Assembly: GCA_944324135.1 (NCBI GenBank)
Contig: CALUVE010000006.1
Span: forward strand, 19,487 to 83,486
Direction of reading: 5' to 3'
Source: Candidatus Gastranaerophilales bacterium
GTDB taxonomy: Bacteria > Cyanobacteriota > Vampirovibrionia > Gastranaerophilales > Gastranaerophilaceae
DNA length: 64,000 bases
Both the position numbers and the translations under genes were made by a program. This document shows positions 1 through 7,974 of this stretch, in pieces. How positions within the stretch are numbered: the stretch's first letter is position 1; the number at the start of each line of letters is the position of its first letter. The notes under the pieces are model-generated. The model saw nothing but the letters and a program-made list of their open reading frames with translations, searched no databases and was not told where the DNA came from.

Positions 1-27
1 TCTGGCTCTATATGAAGTAATATTTTG

Positions 28-36
28 TGTTATAAT
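28..36 (+). promoter_or_regulatory. Extended -10 promoter for the DedA-like gene
   Basis: TG-T-TATAAT (TATAAT at 31-36) forms an extended -10 element. No good -35 is visible at the expected distance. The Shine-Dalgarno AGGGAGAG (54-61) and the ATG at 74 follow, so transcription should start near 43. Confidence 0.5.
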
Positions 37-73
37 TTTGATTGTTGAGAATTAGGGAGAGTATTTTAAAATT

Positions 74-670
74 ATGCACGAGATATTAGTACGATTAAAT
101 GACCTTTTTCAGAGTATGGGGCTGCAGGGACTTGCACTCAATTCGTTTATAGAAAGTTTTTTCCTTGTGCCGCCTCCTGACTTTTTGCTGATTACGATGG
201 ATTTGGCAAAGCCGGAAAAAGCTATGTGGTACGCTACTGTTTGTACAATAGCGTCAGCTCTCGGCGGTGCTTTCGGTTATCTAATCGGATTTTTCGGCGG
301 GCGTCCTGTTTTTAACTTTCTTTTCCGCAACAAAAAAGAACAGTTTGAAGGGGTTGAAAAATTGTATAATAAATACGGCTCTCTTGCGGTATTTTTCTCT
401 GCTTTTACACCAATCCCGTATAAGGTGTTTACTATTGCAAGCGGAATTTTGAATATGAACTTTTTAAAATTTATGGTTGCAAGTTTCTTTGGCAGAGGAT
501 TAAGATTTTTTATCGTGAGCGCTGTTTTAATGTTGTTTGGCGAAACTATTAAACAGTATATTGAATGGGTTATTCTTGCCGTCACGGTAGTGATAATCCT
601 GTTCTTTGTTATCCTTTACAAAAAAAGACACGCTTTTACAACTTCAAATATTTCCGATGATGAAAAATAA
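74..670 (+). CDS. DedA/YqaA-family (VTT/SNARE-associated) inner membrane protein
   Basis: This is a 198-aa polytopic membrane protein. Hydrophobic stretches lie near residues 20-42, 52-75, 105-124, 128-152 and 163-183, with a basic tail (KKRHAF). The segment around 108-124, with AFTPIPYKVFTIASG, and the following FFGRGLRFF are the signature loop of the VTT domain in the YqaA branch of the DedA family. Family members are linked to lipid scrambling or undecaprenyl-phosphate recycling and envelope homeostasis. The substrate cannot be told from this sequence. The length is normal for YqaA proteins. The start has a Shine-Dalgarno 12 nt upstream. The gene appears monocistronic. Confidence 0.85.
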   Translation: MHEILVRLNDLFQSMGLQGLALNSFIESFFLVPPPDFLLITMDLAKPEKAMWYATVCTIASALGGAFGYLIGFFGGRPVFNFLFRNKKEQFEGVEKLYNKYGSLAVFFSAFTPIPYKVFTIASGILNMNFLKFMVASFFGRGLRFFIVSAVLMLFGETIKQYIEWVILAVTVVIILFFVILYKKRHAFTTSNISDDEK

Positions 671-774
671 TCGTATATTTAGATTAGTAAATATTTTGCG
701 TTATGTTATATAATTAAAAAAAATATTGATTTGTTAATTTTTATCATTAATAAATTTATAAAGGAAAAATAGCA

Positions 775-1887
775 ATGAATAAGAAGATAATATTAACCTT
801 GGCTTTATTAATGGCGTTTGGAAGTAATGCTGTATATGCTGCAAATCCATTCAATTATGATTTGCAAAAAGACATGTACCGCACCCGCGACAAAAAACTC
901 GCAGAAAAAAGAGCAGCTAAGGAGGCGAAAGAAGCCGAAGCCCGTGGAGAAACAGTTCAGCAGCCCGTTGCGGATAACGCTTCGCAAAAAACAACAGGCG
1001 AAAATGCTTTGCAACCTGTTGTCTCCAAAAAGCTTGATTCTTCCCCAAAATATTATCCGAATGCAAATATGCCAAGTGCTATAAGAAAATATAAAAACGG
1101 CAATTATACCGGATGTTTGCAGGAATTATTTTCCTTTGTAAAAAAAGATCCGTCCAATCCTATTGCTTACTATTATATGGCTATGGCTTATTCTCAAATT
1201 GGTGATAAGACTGCAGCTATTGCCTCTTATGATAGGGTTATTGCCTTGAGTTCAAATGATGTTTTATCTTCTTATGCAACAAGAGGGAAAGCATGCATTT
1301 CAGGTGATGCAACTCTCTGCCATCCGGAAGTCAGTGTCTCTAATACCGGTGAAGTCGTTGATGAATTGGATGCATTTATTGCTGCGCCATACGGCAATGG
1401 TTTTTCTGATGAATTGAATGAGGAAATGAAACAAAAAGAGTTGAACCGTATCCAACAAAATATCAATAATAATTCTGAACTGGAAAAGGGACAATTCAGA
1501 AGAATAAAAGAATTGGAATCTCCTGATGCGCCTGCGGATTTGGAGTCTAAAAATCCTACCAAAGAGGAGGTGCTCGCAGCTCTTGAGGTTCTAAAAAATG
1601 CCGGGATTACTTTGAGTGTGAACCAGCCGGAAACTGAGGAACAGAAAAATATGAAACTTATGGCTCAAATGATGAACAGCCCTCAGGCTCAACAGTTCAA
1701 TGAAATAAGTATGCTCCTCGGTAATAATAACAATAACAACAACAATAATAATATGATGATGAATATGCTCCCGATGCTCCTTGCACAAAACGGCGGGAAA
1801 AATATTGATCCTCAAATGATTCAGACAATGATGATGCAGTCTATGCTGCCTGATATTAACTTCAATACTAATAAAGACACTTACTAA
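775..1887 (+). CDS. Secreted TPR protein with Asn/Met-rich tail
   Basis: The 370-aa product has a clear signal peptide (hydrophobic core at residues 5-20, VYA/AN cleavage near 22) and no later membrane segment. A charged Lys/Glu-rich linker (about 30-75) leads to one or two TPR-like repeats around 100-160 (AYYYMAMAYSQIGDKTAAIASY). The C-terminal third is Gln/Asn/Met-rich and contains a run of ten Asn followed by a Met cluster, then a low-complexity end. The product is probably periplasmic or surface-exposed. The family is not recognised. Its start has the Shine-Dalgarno AAAGGAAAAA. The next gene begins 2 nt after the stop and is very likely cotranscribed. Confidence 0.75.
   Translation: MNKKIILTLALLMAFGSNAVYAANPFNYDLQKDMYRTRDKKLAEKRAAKEAKEAEARGETVQQPVADNASQKTTGENALQPVVSKKLDSSPKYYPNANMPSAIRKYKNGNYTGCLQELFSFVKKDPSNPIAYYYMAMAYSQIGDKTAAIASYDRVIALSSNDVLSSYATRGKACISGDATLCHPEVSVSNTGEVVDELDAFIAAPYGNGFSDELNEEMKQKELNRIQQNINNNSELEKGQFRRIKELESPDAPADLESKNPTKEEVLAALEVLKNAGITLSVNQPETEEQKNMKLMAQMMNSPQAQQFNEISMLLGNNNNNNNNNNMMMNMLPMLLAQNGGKNIDPQMIQTMMMQSMLPDINFNTNKDTY
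1722..1754 (+). repeat. AAY trinucleotide simple repeat inside the CDS
   Basis: A tract of AAT/AAC codons encodes ten consecutive Asn and is followed by repeated ATG codons. Because the unit is three bases, length changes would alter the Asn run without shifting the frame. Confidence 0.85.
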
Positions 1888-1889
1888 TT

Positions 1890-2489
1890 ATGGTTTTAGA
1901 TTATAACAATGCTAAACAAAAGCTGTTGACATTCGATATTGACGGATGTCAACGCTTTTTTGCGGAAAACGGTTGTCTTCTTGAACTGGGGTATTGCTTT
2001 CTGTTGAGTGACAATCTTAAAGATGCCAGGGCGGCATTTATTCAGGCAAGAGAGTTTGATAAACGTGCAAACTGGGCTTTGTTTATGACCAATTTGTTTT
2101 TAAATCTGCCTGCTGATTATCCTAGTTATTTTGAATTAAGAAACTTTTTGGAAATTGATTTGAACATTTTAATTCAGGCAGGAAAAGGCGAATTTGTCGA
2201 AAAATTGATTAGTTATGCAGATTTCTTTTATACGATAAATCCCGAAGTATATAAATATTTAGGCAGGGTATTTTTGAATAATGATTTGGAGCAGTACGGT
2301 TATTTTTTCCTTATGAGGGCAAAGGATTATTTCTATAATGATCCTGAGCTGCATTACCTTTTGGCAGAGTTTTTCTTTAATAAAAAAGATTTCAAAGAAG
2401 CTAAAAAGTATGCTCAAACCTGTCTGGAGGTACTGCCCGAGTATTTCCCGGCAAAAAAAATGTTGGAAAAAATTGCCGATGCGGTATAG
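1890..2489 (+). CDS. Cytoplasmic TPR-like helical-repeat protein
   Basis: This 199-aa protein has no signal peptide. It is built of paired amphipathic helices typical of degenerate TPRs, clearest near residues 35-60 (LKDARAAFIQAREFDKRANW) and 150-185 (YLLAEFFFNKKDFKEAKKYA). No catalytic motif is visible. It starts two bases after the stop of the upstream secreted TPR gene. The two are probably translationally coupled and may work in one assembly as a scaffold. No specific function can be assigned. Confidence 0.7.
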   Translation: MVLDYNNAKQKLLTFDIDGCQRFFAENGCLLELGYCFLLSDNLKDARAAFIQAREFDKRANWALFMTNLFLNLPADYPSYFELRNFLEIDLNILIQAGKGEFVEKLISYADFFYTINPEVYKYLGRVFLNNDLEQYGYFFLMRAKDYFYNDPELHYLLAEFFFNKKDFKEAKKYAQTCLEVLPEYFPAKKMLEKIADAV

Positions 2490-2599
2490 ATTTGTTAATA
2501 AACTATTGAAGTGTTGTAGTTTTTAAATATACTATAAGTGTAGTTTAAATTATATAAATTATTCAGCTGAGAATAAAATAGCGTTTAAGGAGAAGAAAA

Positions 2600-3649
2600 A
2601 TGATTATAGTAATGGAGCGTAACGCTACCCCTGAAAATATAAAAAAAGTAACAACCATGCTGGCAGAGCACGGTTTTAAGGTAATTGAACACTCAGGCGA
2701 TATACATACAGTTATTGATGCTCTCGGTGATAAGACCTCTTTGACGCCGGGCAGACTGGCCGCTTTAGAGGGAGTTAAGGAAGTTAAAATCATCCGCGAG
2801 CCGTTCAGACTTGCATCTCGTGACCGTAAGGAAGAAGATACAGTCATAACATTTCCTAACGGTGTTAAAATCGGCGGGAATAACAAACCGGTTTCTATTA
2901 TAGGTCCGTGTTCTGTTGATGAAGATTTGGACGGACTCCTTGCTGTTGCAAGAGCAGGAAAAGAAATGGGCTGTGAATTTTTACGCGGCGGTGCATTTAA
3001 ACCGAGAACTTCTCCGTACGAGTTTCAGGGGCTGGGCGAAAAGGCGCTCAAATATCTTCAAAAAGCAAAAGAAGAAACAGGTCTGTTGATTGTTACAGAA
3101 CTTATGGATTCAACTGATTTGGATTTAGTATGTGAGTATGCTGATGTTATTCAGATTGGTGCAAGAAACTCCCAAAATTTTAAACTCCTGCAGGCTGTCG
3201 GCAGAACTAACAAGCCTGTTATACTCAAACGCGGGCCGGCAAATACTATTCGTGAATTCTTAATGTCAGCTGAACATATTATGTATCAGGGAAATGAAAA
3301 TGTTATCCTATGTGAACGCGGTATCAGAACTTTTGATAGTACTTATACCCGCAACACTATGGATATCGCGTCTATTCCGGTTATTAAAAAATATTCTCAC
3401 CTTCCTATAATTGCTGACCCGAGCCACGGTACAGGTCAAAGATACCTGATTGAACCGTTGTCTAAGGCGGCTTTGATTGCAGGTGCTGACGGTATTATGA
3501 TAGAAGTTCACCATGACCCTGAAAATGCTCTCTCCGACGGTAAACAAAGCCTTTCTATACCGATGTTCAAAGATATTATCACCAGAATAAATACTTTGAC
3601 CGGCAGAATGCATTACGAAAAAACTTGTCTGTCTGCTAATCTGGACTAA
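2600..3649 (+). CDS. aroF: 3-deoxy-7-phosphoheptulonate (DAHP) synthase, type I-beta with N-terminal ferredoxin-like domain
   Basis: The enzyme condenses phosphoenolpyruvate and erythrose 4-phosphate, the first step of the shikimate pathway, in the cytoplasm. The 349-aa product has an N-terminal ferredoxin-like domain (residues 1-70, [17 protein letters not shown]), as in the Thermotoga-type enzymes where it mediates feedback by aromatic amino acids. The TIM barrel follows, with GPCSVD near 101, [13 protein letters not shown] near 135, IGARNSQNF near 190, LKRG near 210 and DPSHGTG near 272. All motifs are intact. The start has the Shine-Dalgarno AAGGAGAAG. A prephenate dehydratase gene lies about 28 kb away, so the aromatic genes are dispersed. 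Feedback inhibition is inferred from the domain. Confidence 0.95.
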   Translation: MIIVMERNATPENIKKVTTMLAEHGFKVIEHSGDIHTVIDALGDKTSLTPGRLAALEGVKEVKIIREPFRLASRDRKEEDTVITFPNGVKIGGNNKPVSIIGPCSVDEDLDGLLAVARAGKEMGCEFLRGGAFKPRTSPYEFQGLGEKALKYLQKAKEETGLLIVTELMDSTDLDLVCEYADVIQIGARNSQNFKLLQAVGRTNKPVILKRGPANTIREFLMSAEHIMYQGNENVILCERGIRTFDSTYTRNTMDIASIPVIKKYSHLPIIADPSHGTGQRYLIEPLSKAALIAGADGIMIEVHHDPENALSDGKQSLSIPMFKDIITRINTLTGRMHYEKTCLSANLD

Positions 3650-3674
3650 GTGCAAGTTTTCTTAATAGTTGAAT

Positions 3675-3706
3675 TGAGACGGAGGATTTCTTCCGCCTCA
3701 TTTTTT
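3675..3706 (+). terminator. Rho-independent terminator after aroF
   Basis: The stem TGAGACGGA (3675-3683) pairs with TCCGCCTCA (3692-3700) with one A-C mismatch. Six T residues follow. Confidence 0.75.
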
Positions 3707-3812
3707 ATGCAGAAACTTAACAAATTGACCTGAAGTGCATTCTATGATTTAAACTTTATATAAGATATTATTCGGAGTTAAAATCAGGAATATTATAAAA
3801 GGAGGCAAAAAG

Positions 3813-4343
3813 ATGAAAATACTTGTTATTACTGGAAGCCCGCGGAGAAACGGAAATTCAAATACTCTTGCTGATTATTTTATAAAAGGTGCAGAGGAAG
3901 CCGGACACAATGTAATTAGATTTGATTCTGCATTTAAGAATGTTCATCCTTGTATTGCCTGCGACAAATGCGGTTCAAGTGGTGAATGCGTTTTTAAAGA
4001 TGATTTTGAATTTGTAAAAAATAATATTGTGGATGCCGATGCTGTTGTATTTGCAACCCCGATGTATTATTTTGGAATTTCAGCCCAGATAAAGACAGTT
4101 ATAGACAGATTTTATTCAATAAACGGACAAATTACCCATCCGAAAAAGGCGGTATTGCTCATGTCTTACGCTGATACTTCCTCAAAGGAGGCTGAACCTA
4201 TTATCAGTCATTATGAAACAATGATAAGATATCTCAGCTGGACTGATGCCGGAAAAGTTATTGCCTCCGGGGTTTGGGTTGCGGATTCTGTAAAAACTAC
4301 AAAATATCCGGAACAGGCTTACAATCTGGGGAAAAGTTTATAA
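3813..4343 (+). CDS. Flavodoxin-fold NAD(P)H-dependent FMN reductase / iron-sulfur flavoprotein-like
   Basis: This 176-aa protein begins with a beta strand and the FMN-phosphate loop GSPRRNGNSNT (residues 8-18), characteristic of the NADPH-dependent FMN reductase superfamily. A Cys-rich segment CIACDKCGSSGEC (about 48-60) resembles the compact cysteine motif that binds a 4Fe-4S cluster in archaeal-type iron-sulfur flavoproteins, although many relatives with this segment lack a cluster. The FATPMYYFGISAQIKTVIDRFY segment (about 88-109) is the second conserved FMN-contacting region. It is probably a redox or quinone/nitro-reductase-like enzyme in an anaerobe. Substrate unknown. Good Shine-Dalgarno AAAGGAGGC; a terminator follows directly. 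Confidence 0.85.
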   Translation: MKILVITGSPRRNGNSNTLADYFIKGAEEAGHNVIRFDSAFKNVHPCIACDKCGSSGECVFKDDFEFVKNNIVDADAVVFATPMYYFGISAQIKTVIDRFYSINGQITHPKKAVLLMSYADTSSKEAEPIISHYETMIRYLSWTDAGKVIASGVWVADSVKTTKYPEQAYNLGKSL

Positions 4344-4381
4344 AATAAGAGACACCTTTTTAAGGTGTCTCTTATTTTTTT
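4344..4381 (+). terminator. Strong rho-independent terminator
   Basis: A perfect 15-bp stem (4344-4358 with 4362-4376) has a 3-nt loop and a T-rich tail. It ends the flavodoxin-fold gene and can also act against the convergent gene at 4400. Confidence 0.9.
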
Positions 4382-4399
4382 ATAATATTTATAGTTCGG

Positions 4400-5260
4400 T
4401 TAGTTTTTTTGTTCATCTACTAAAACTTCTTTCAAGATCTTAAGTGATGCTAAAGTGTTGGGAAAACCTACATAAGGCAAGCATTGAATGATTGTTGCAG
4501 TTATTATTTCTTTTGAGTTGCCTGCTTTTAAATTTCCTTTGATATGACTTTTTAAAGTTACGGTGTTCCCTGTTGTCACAAGAGCTGCTATAAATAATAA
4601 CTCTCTTGTTTTTATATCCAGCCCTTCTCTTGTATAAAAATCACCAAAGCAGACTTCTGTTAAAAATTTTGCTACATCTGTTCCCATGTCATCAGGAAGT
4701 CCTTTCATGGCTTGTTTTATTTCATCTCCATATAAAGGATTTTGTATTGTCAAACCTTTTTCAAACCGTTCTTCCTCTTTGATTGTAGCTGTCGATTTCA
4801 ATGGAGTTTTAATGCCTCTTTCTTTAAATACTTCATTTAATACACTTAATGCATTTAAAGTCTTTGGAAAACCGATAAACGGTGCAAGCTGGTAAATTGT
4901 TTCCCTGAGTTCTATAGGGGTAACTCCGACATTAAGAGCAGCATTAATATGTGCTTTTAGCTGCGGCAAAGTCTGCTGAACGGCAAGAGATGTCACAGTT
5001 ATCATTTCTCTTGTTTTTATATCCAGTTCTCCGACTGTAAATATTTCTCCAAAAATATATTTTTGTAAAATTATCATAAATTCTGGATCATTTCCGGTAT
5101 TTGTCAATGCTTCACCGCCAAAAAGCTCACGGTAATTATTTTTGCAGATGTCTGTTCTTGTAAGTTTTGATTCCGCCTGTTGATTTACTGTTGATGCAAG
5201 TGCGTAATTTGAACTAAATGTGCATAATGATACTATTGCAGCAAAAATTTTTTTTATCAT
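4400..5260 (-). CDS. Secreted protein with two carboxymuconolactone-decarboxylase (CMD) domains
   Basis: The 286-aa product has a signal peptide (hydrophobic core at about residues 5-20, then SNYALAS) followed by two tandem CMD/AhpD-like helical domains. Domain 1 is near 65-150 (GELDIKTREMITVTSLAV ... LKAHINAALNVG), domain 2 near 190-280 (GLDIKTRELLFIAALVT ... LKSHIKGNLKAGNS). The duplicated LDIKTRE and GFP(K/N)TL motifs make the repeat obvious. There is no CxxC, so AhpD-type peroxidase chemistry is unlikely. Exported CMD-like proteins are common in gut anaerobes but their reaction is usually unknown. It converges on the preceding gene across a terminator. Confidence 0.85.
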   Translation of the reverse strand: MIKKIFAAIVSLCTFSSNYALASTVNQQAESKLTRTDICKNNYRELFGGEALTNTGNDPEFMIILQKYIFGEIFTVGELDIKTREMITVTSLAVQQTLPQLKAHINAALNVGVTPIELRETIYQLAPFIGFPKTLNALSVLNEVFKERGIKTPLKSTATIKEEERFEKGLTIQNPLYGDEIKQAMKGLPDDMGTDVAKFLTEVCFGDFYTREGLDIKTRELLFIAALVTTGNTVTLKSHIKGNLKAGNSKEIITATIIQCLPYVGFPNTLASLKILKEVLVDEQKN

Positions 5261-5466
5261 AATAGTTTACTCTCCTATGTTGTCTATTTTAATGATTGTG
5301 TCGGATATCTTATATTTAATTATTTAATATTTTGTTTAATATTGCAAATACCTATATTGGATAACAAATATGCTTTTCAGGCATATTAAAGTCTAAATAT
5401 TTATGATATGATATTAAAAACATTCAGATTTAGCCGGAAGAACTAAGCGAGGAAAGGAGATTAAAG

Positions 5467-5784
5467 ATGCACTGGATAATACTGTTAATTGCAGGCTTAT
5501 TTGAAATCAGCTGGGCTGTCGGGTTGAAATATTCTCACGGTTTTACGCAGCTTATCCCATCTGTCATAACGATTGTTTGTATGATAGCAAGTTTTTACTT
5601 TCTTGCACTCGCTCTAAAAAGTCTTCCTCTTGGTACGGCTTATGCTATATGGACAGGGATAGGCACTCTCGGAACTGTTATTTTCGGGATAATACTTTTC
5701 AAGGAGCCGGTTACGGCAGTGAGATTGCTTTGTATTTTGCTCATCCTGAGCGGAATTACAGGGTTGAAATTAATTACTCATTAA
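5467..5784 (+). CDS. sugE: SMR-family guanidinium exporter (Gdx/SugE type)
   Basis: The 105-aa product has four transmembrane helices, the normal length for small multidrug resistance proteins. The first helix carries [17 protein letters not shown] with the essential Glu (residue 13). The middle has [17 protein letters not shown] and the end [10 protein letters not shown]. These match the SugE/Gdx branch rather than EmrE. Gdx proteins exchange guanidinium for protons. The start has Shine-Dalgarno AGGAAAGGAG. The last 11 nt overlap the tail of the convergent CheR-like gene. I found no convincing guanidine riboswitch in the 200 nt upstream. Confidence 0.9.
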   Translation: MHWIILLIAGLFEISWAVGLKYSHGFTQLIPSVITIVCMIASFYFLALALKSLPLGTAYAIWTGIGTLGTVIFGIILFKEPVTAVRLLCILLILSGITGLKLITH

Positions 5785-6577
5785 TATCATTTATATTCAG
5801 GTTGTGAGCCCCAGTATAATAGTGTTTCCACCCGTCCATAGTTTCAAATACGTTTGTCATCTTATGATTTCTAAAACCGTTTGCCCTTAGTAATCTGTGT
5901 GTTTCTACCGTGTCATCAAAATTTCCTATGACAATTGTGCAGTTTGTTTTCAGTTGTTGTGCAAGATTATTGACAAGTTGAGTTCTTTCTTGTGCTGATT
6001 CAATATACGGCCAGAAATTTCTGCAAAAAATTATAGTGTTTTCCGGCGGAATATTGCTTACATCTTTTGTGATATCAGCAATAGAATAGTTAATCATTTT
6101 TTTAAACAGAGGGTTCATTCTAATGAGATAATCATATTCAATACCAATACCGCCAAGCGGTCTTTTGAAATATTTTTCAAAGTTTCCGCCTGTGTATTTG
6201 TTTATTGTTTCAAAATCCGCATAATCCATATTGACATAGTCGCCTTTTGCCGTATAAATTACTGTGGAATCAATGTCTTTTGCAATTATCGGGAAAAATT
6301 TTTCAGCCTCCTCCCCGAAATTTTCTCTCAGCAGCATAGCAAGCGACATAGGTTCTGAACCGTCAGAGCAGGCGTAGCACATAATATTTACTTTGTCTGT
6401 ATTTTTGTATTTTTCTTTTATAAGTTCAACAAATTTGTCCCATATTAAATCTTCTCTGAAAAAACTTGTTGTATTTCTATACAAGAATTGTCCGTTCTTG
6501 TCTCTGACAGTTCGGTTATTACTCTTGAATGCAGGGGTGTAATTCAATTTGGATGTTGTAATGGCGTTTATTTTCAT
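5774..6577 (-). CDS. CheR-like SAM-dependent methyltransferase without a chemotaxis context
   Basis: The 267-aa protein contains a CheR-type catalytic core. [20 protein letters not shown] (about residues 64-83) matches the SAM-binding region of CheR, and [17 protein letters not shown] (about 98-114) matches its second motif. The [18 protein letters not shown] segment near 180 matches the late CheR CRNxxxYF motif. The usual N-terminal all-helical CheR domain is missing. In its place is a short segment [20 protein letters not shown]. No chemoreceptor or flagellar gene lies nearby. The target could be a carboxylate other than a receptor glutamate. It is the last of three minus-strand genes, 6 nt after the 237-aa gene. 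Confidence 0.75.
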   Translation of the reverse strand: MKINAITTSKLNYTPAFKSNNRTVRDKNGQFLYRNTTSFFREDLIWDKFVELIKEKYKNTDKVNIMCYACSDGSEPMSLAMLLRENFGEEAEKFFPIIAKDIDSTVIYTAKGDYVNMDYADFETINKYTGGNFEKYFKRPLGGIGIEYDYLIRMNPLFKKMINYSIADITKDVSNIPPENTIIFCRNFWPYIESAQERTQLVNNLAQQLKTNCTIVIGNFDDTVETHRLLRANGFRNHKMTNVFETMDGWKHYYTGAHNLNINDINE

Positions 6578-6583
6578 ATCAGA

Positions 6584-7297
6584 TTATTTCTTTTTGATAT
6601 TGTCGGTTAGTTCACTGAGTAAACGATCAATCTGGTAAGATATATTTCCTTTTTCATGTTTAGCCATAATATCTTTTGCCAGAGTTAATTCTTCTATTGC
6701 CTGTTTCGGGTTGGTCTTTTTTATAATTTTAGCAATAGAAACAAGCACCATGCTGAGCATTTGTTCATAATTTTCTACAGGTTTAAGTCCTGTTTTGACA
6801 GTTTTATGGCGTTCGCCGAGTTTGTCATAATTTTTTATGACATCGCGAATGGCTCTTTTTTCTTCGTAAAGTATTTTTAAATGATTTGGGCTGCCGGGTT
6901 CTGTCTGGTGGTATATATCCGCGAGGTTGCGTGTTCTTGCCATAATATGGACAGGGTCGTGAAATCTTTTTGCGATAGCAAGCGCATTTGTTGCAAGTTC
7001 TTTTACCAGCTTATTATTGCCCTGATTAAATTTTATAAGAAAGCTGTATACTATACCTGCAAGGTTGTTTTCTTTGAGCCCGACCAGCTGCTGTGCAAAA
7101 TTTTTCGAAGCTTTATTCATCCCGTCCTTATTGTTCTGCTTTTCAAACACATCGCCAAGGGTGTGTAATTCATTTGAAAAAGCTGATAAATTTATATCTT
7201 CTTTTTTCTTTATACTTCTGGTTACTTTTTGAGCAAATATGTCAAAAGAGGCTTTTGCGTTGTTATTTAATTTCTGTGGATTAAATTTAATTGCCAT
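6584..7297 (-). CDS. Helical (TPR-like) protein of unknown function, 237 aa
   Basis: The protein is almost all predicted helix, rich in Lys, Asn and Leu, with repeated pairs of amphipathic helices from about residue 35 on (for example LGDVFEKQNNKDGMNKASKNFAQQLVG). It lacks a signal peptide. The N-terminus MAIKFNPQKLNNNAKASF resembles that of the 92-aa protein encoded just upstream. The Shine-Dalgarno AAGGAGATAT fits the start. It lies 6 nt upstream of the CheR-like gene and is likely cotranscribed with it, so it could be a partner or substrate adaptor. This is inference only. Confidence 0.65.
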   Translation of the reverse strand: MAIKFNPQKLNNNAKASFDIFAQKVTRSIKKKEDINLSAFSNELHTLGDVFEKQNNKDGMNKASKNFAQQLVGLKENNLAGIVYSFLIKFNQGNNKLVKELATNALAIAKRFHDPVHIMARTRNLADIYHQTEPGSPNHLKILYEEKRAIRDVIKNYDKLGERHKTVKTGLKPVENYEQMLSMVLVSIAKIIKKTNPKQAIEELTLAKDIMAKHEKGNISYQIDRLLSELTDNIKKK

Positions 7298-7381
7298 AAA
7301 AATATCTCCTTACTGTTGTATTAAACCTGCTCAAAATAAATTTTGCTAGCAAAGGAGATATCTTTATTATATATTTTTAAA

Positions 7382-7660
7382 CTACATCAACGGATTTTGC
7401 GGCTTCGGCGTTGTAATTTCCGTTGAAATATTATTATTACTGTCAACAGTTCTTTGCATTGATTTTATAAGGTTGCTTTTTCTGTCATAGACATTGTAAG
7501 ATGACACGTAATATTCTTTCGGATAGCTGTTGTTTAAAGGACTAAGGTTCATATCGATAGTTCTTTTCGGGGTGGAAAGGATTCTTCTTACTCCTGTACT
7601 GGTTTTTGTTTCTATAGCCAGATTGTTAAGAAGATTTTGGGGTTTAAAATTAATTTTCAT
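7382..7660 (-). CDS. Small protein of unknown function, 92 aa
   Basis: The product is a small, polar, Ser/Asn/Thr-rich protein with no membrane segment or known motif. It begins MKINFKPQNLLNNLAIET, similar to the start of the next gene downstream (MAIKFNPQKLNNN). The start has the Shine-Dalgarno GAGGAAAC. It is the first gene of the three-gene minus-strand set. Function unknown. Confidence 0.55.
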   Translation of the reverse strand: MKINFKPQNLLNNLAIETKTSTGVRRILSTPKRTIDMNLSPLNNSYPKEYYVSSYNVYDRKSNLIKSMQRTVDSNNNISTEITTPKPQNPLM

Positions 7661-7974
7661 AACAAGTTTCCTCTTCTATTAGTGTAATATGTACACCCAA
7701 AATATACTACGAAGTGTTTTTGTTGTAAAGACAAGGACAAATATTATGTTCACAAATTTATTGTAAAACCCCATCTAGTTTGAAAATTTTGGACAAAGTT
7801 ATTTTAATTGACTTAATTTTTTATAAAAAGTGGCTCGAAATAATGTAGTAATTGTCATAAAAGTTGTTTGATTAAATGTAATATTAATCTAAAAAGTCCA
7901 TTGAAAAAATGTCATATAAATGTAGGGTTTGTTTAATATTAAGTTTTGTTAAGATATAATATGAGAGAAATTAT
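7661..7974. other. A+T-rich intergenic region, 314 bp
   Basis: This region separates the divergent 92-aa gene and the restriction-modification island. It is very A+T-rich, with scattered TTGACT- and TATAAT-like words. No ORF with a credible ribosome-binding site, RNA gene or clear duplication of the tRNA-Gln end (a possible attachment site) is visible. Confidence 0.6.
7955..7960 (+). promoter_or_regulatory. Candidate -10 element for the ATPase/RM operon
   Basis: TATAAT lies 14 nt before the ATG at 7975. The best -35 at standard spacing is only TTTAAT (7932-7937). If used, the leader would be about 8 nt long with no Shine-Dalgarno apart from weak GAGAG. Confidence 0.4.

Noticed and set aside
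5261..5466. Guanidine riboswitch upstream of the Gdx/SugE gene
   Set aside because: The context made it worth looking for, but I find no ykkC-type conserved core, no paired ACGR-loop hairpins and no guanidine-III pseudoknot pattern. Only a weak TTAG/CTAA pairing is seen.
7661..7974. Attachment-site duplicate of the tRNA-Gln 3' end
   Set aside because: The best resemblance (TGGCTCGAAA near 7831) covers too few matching bases to be more than chance.
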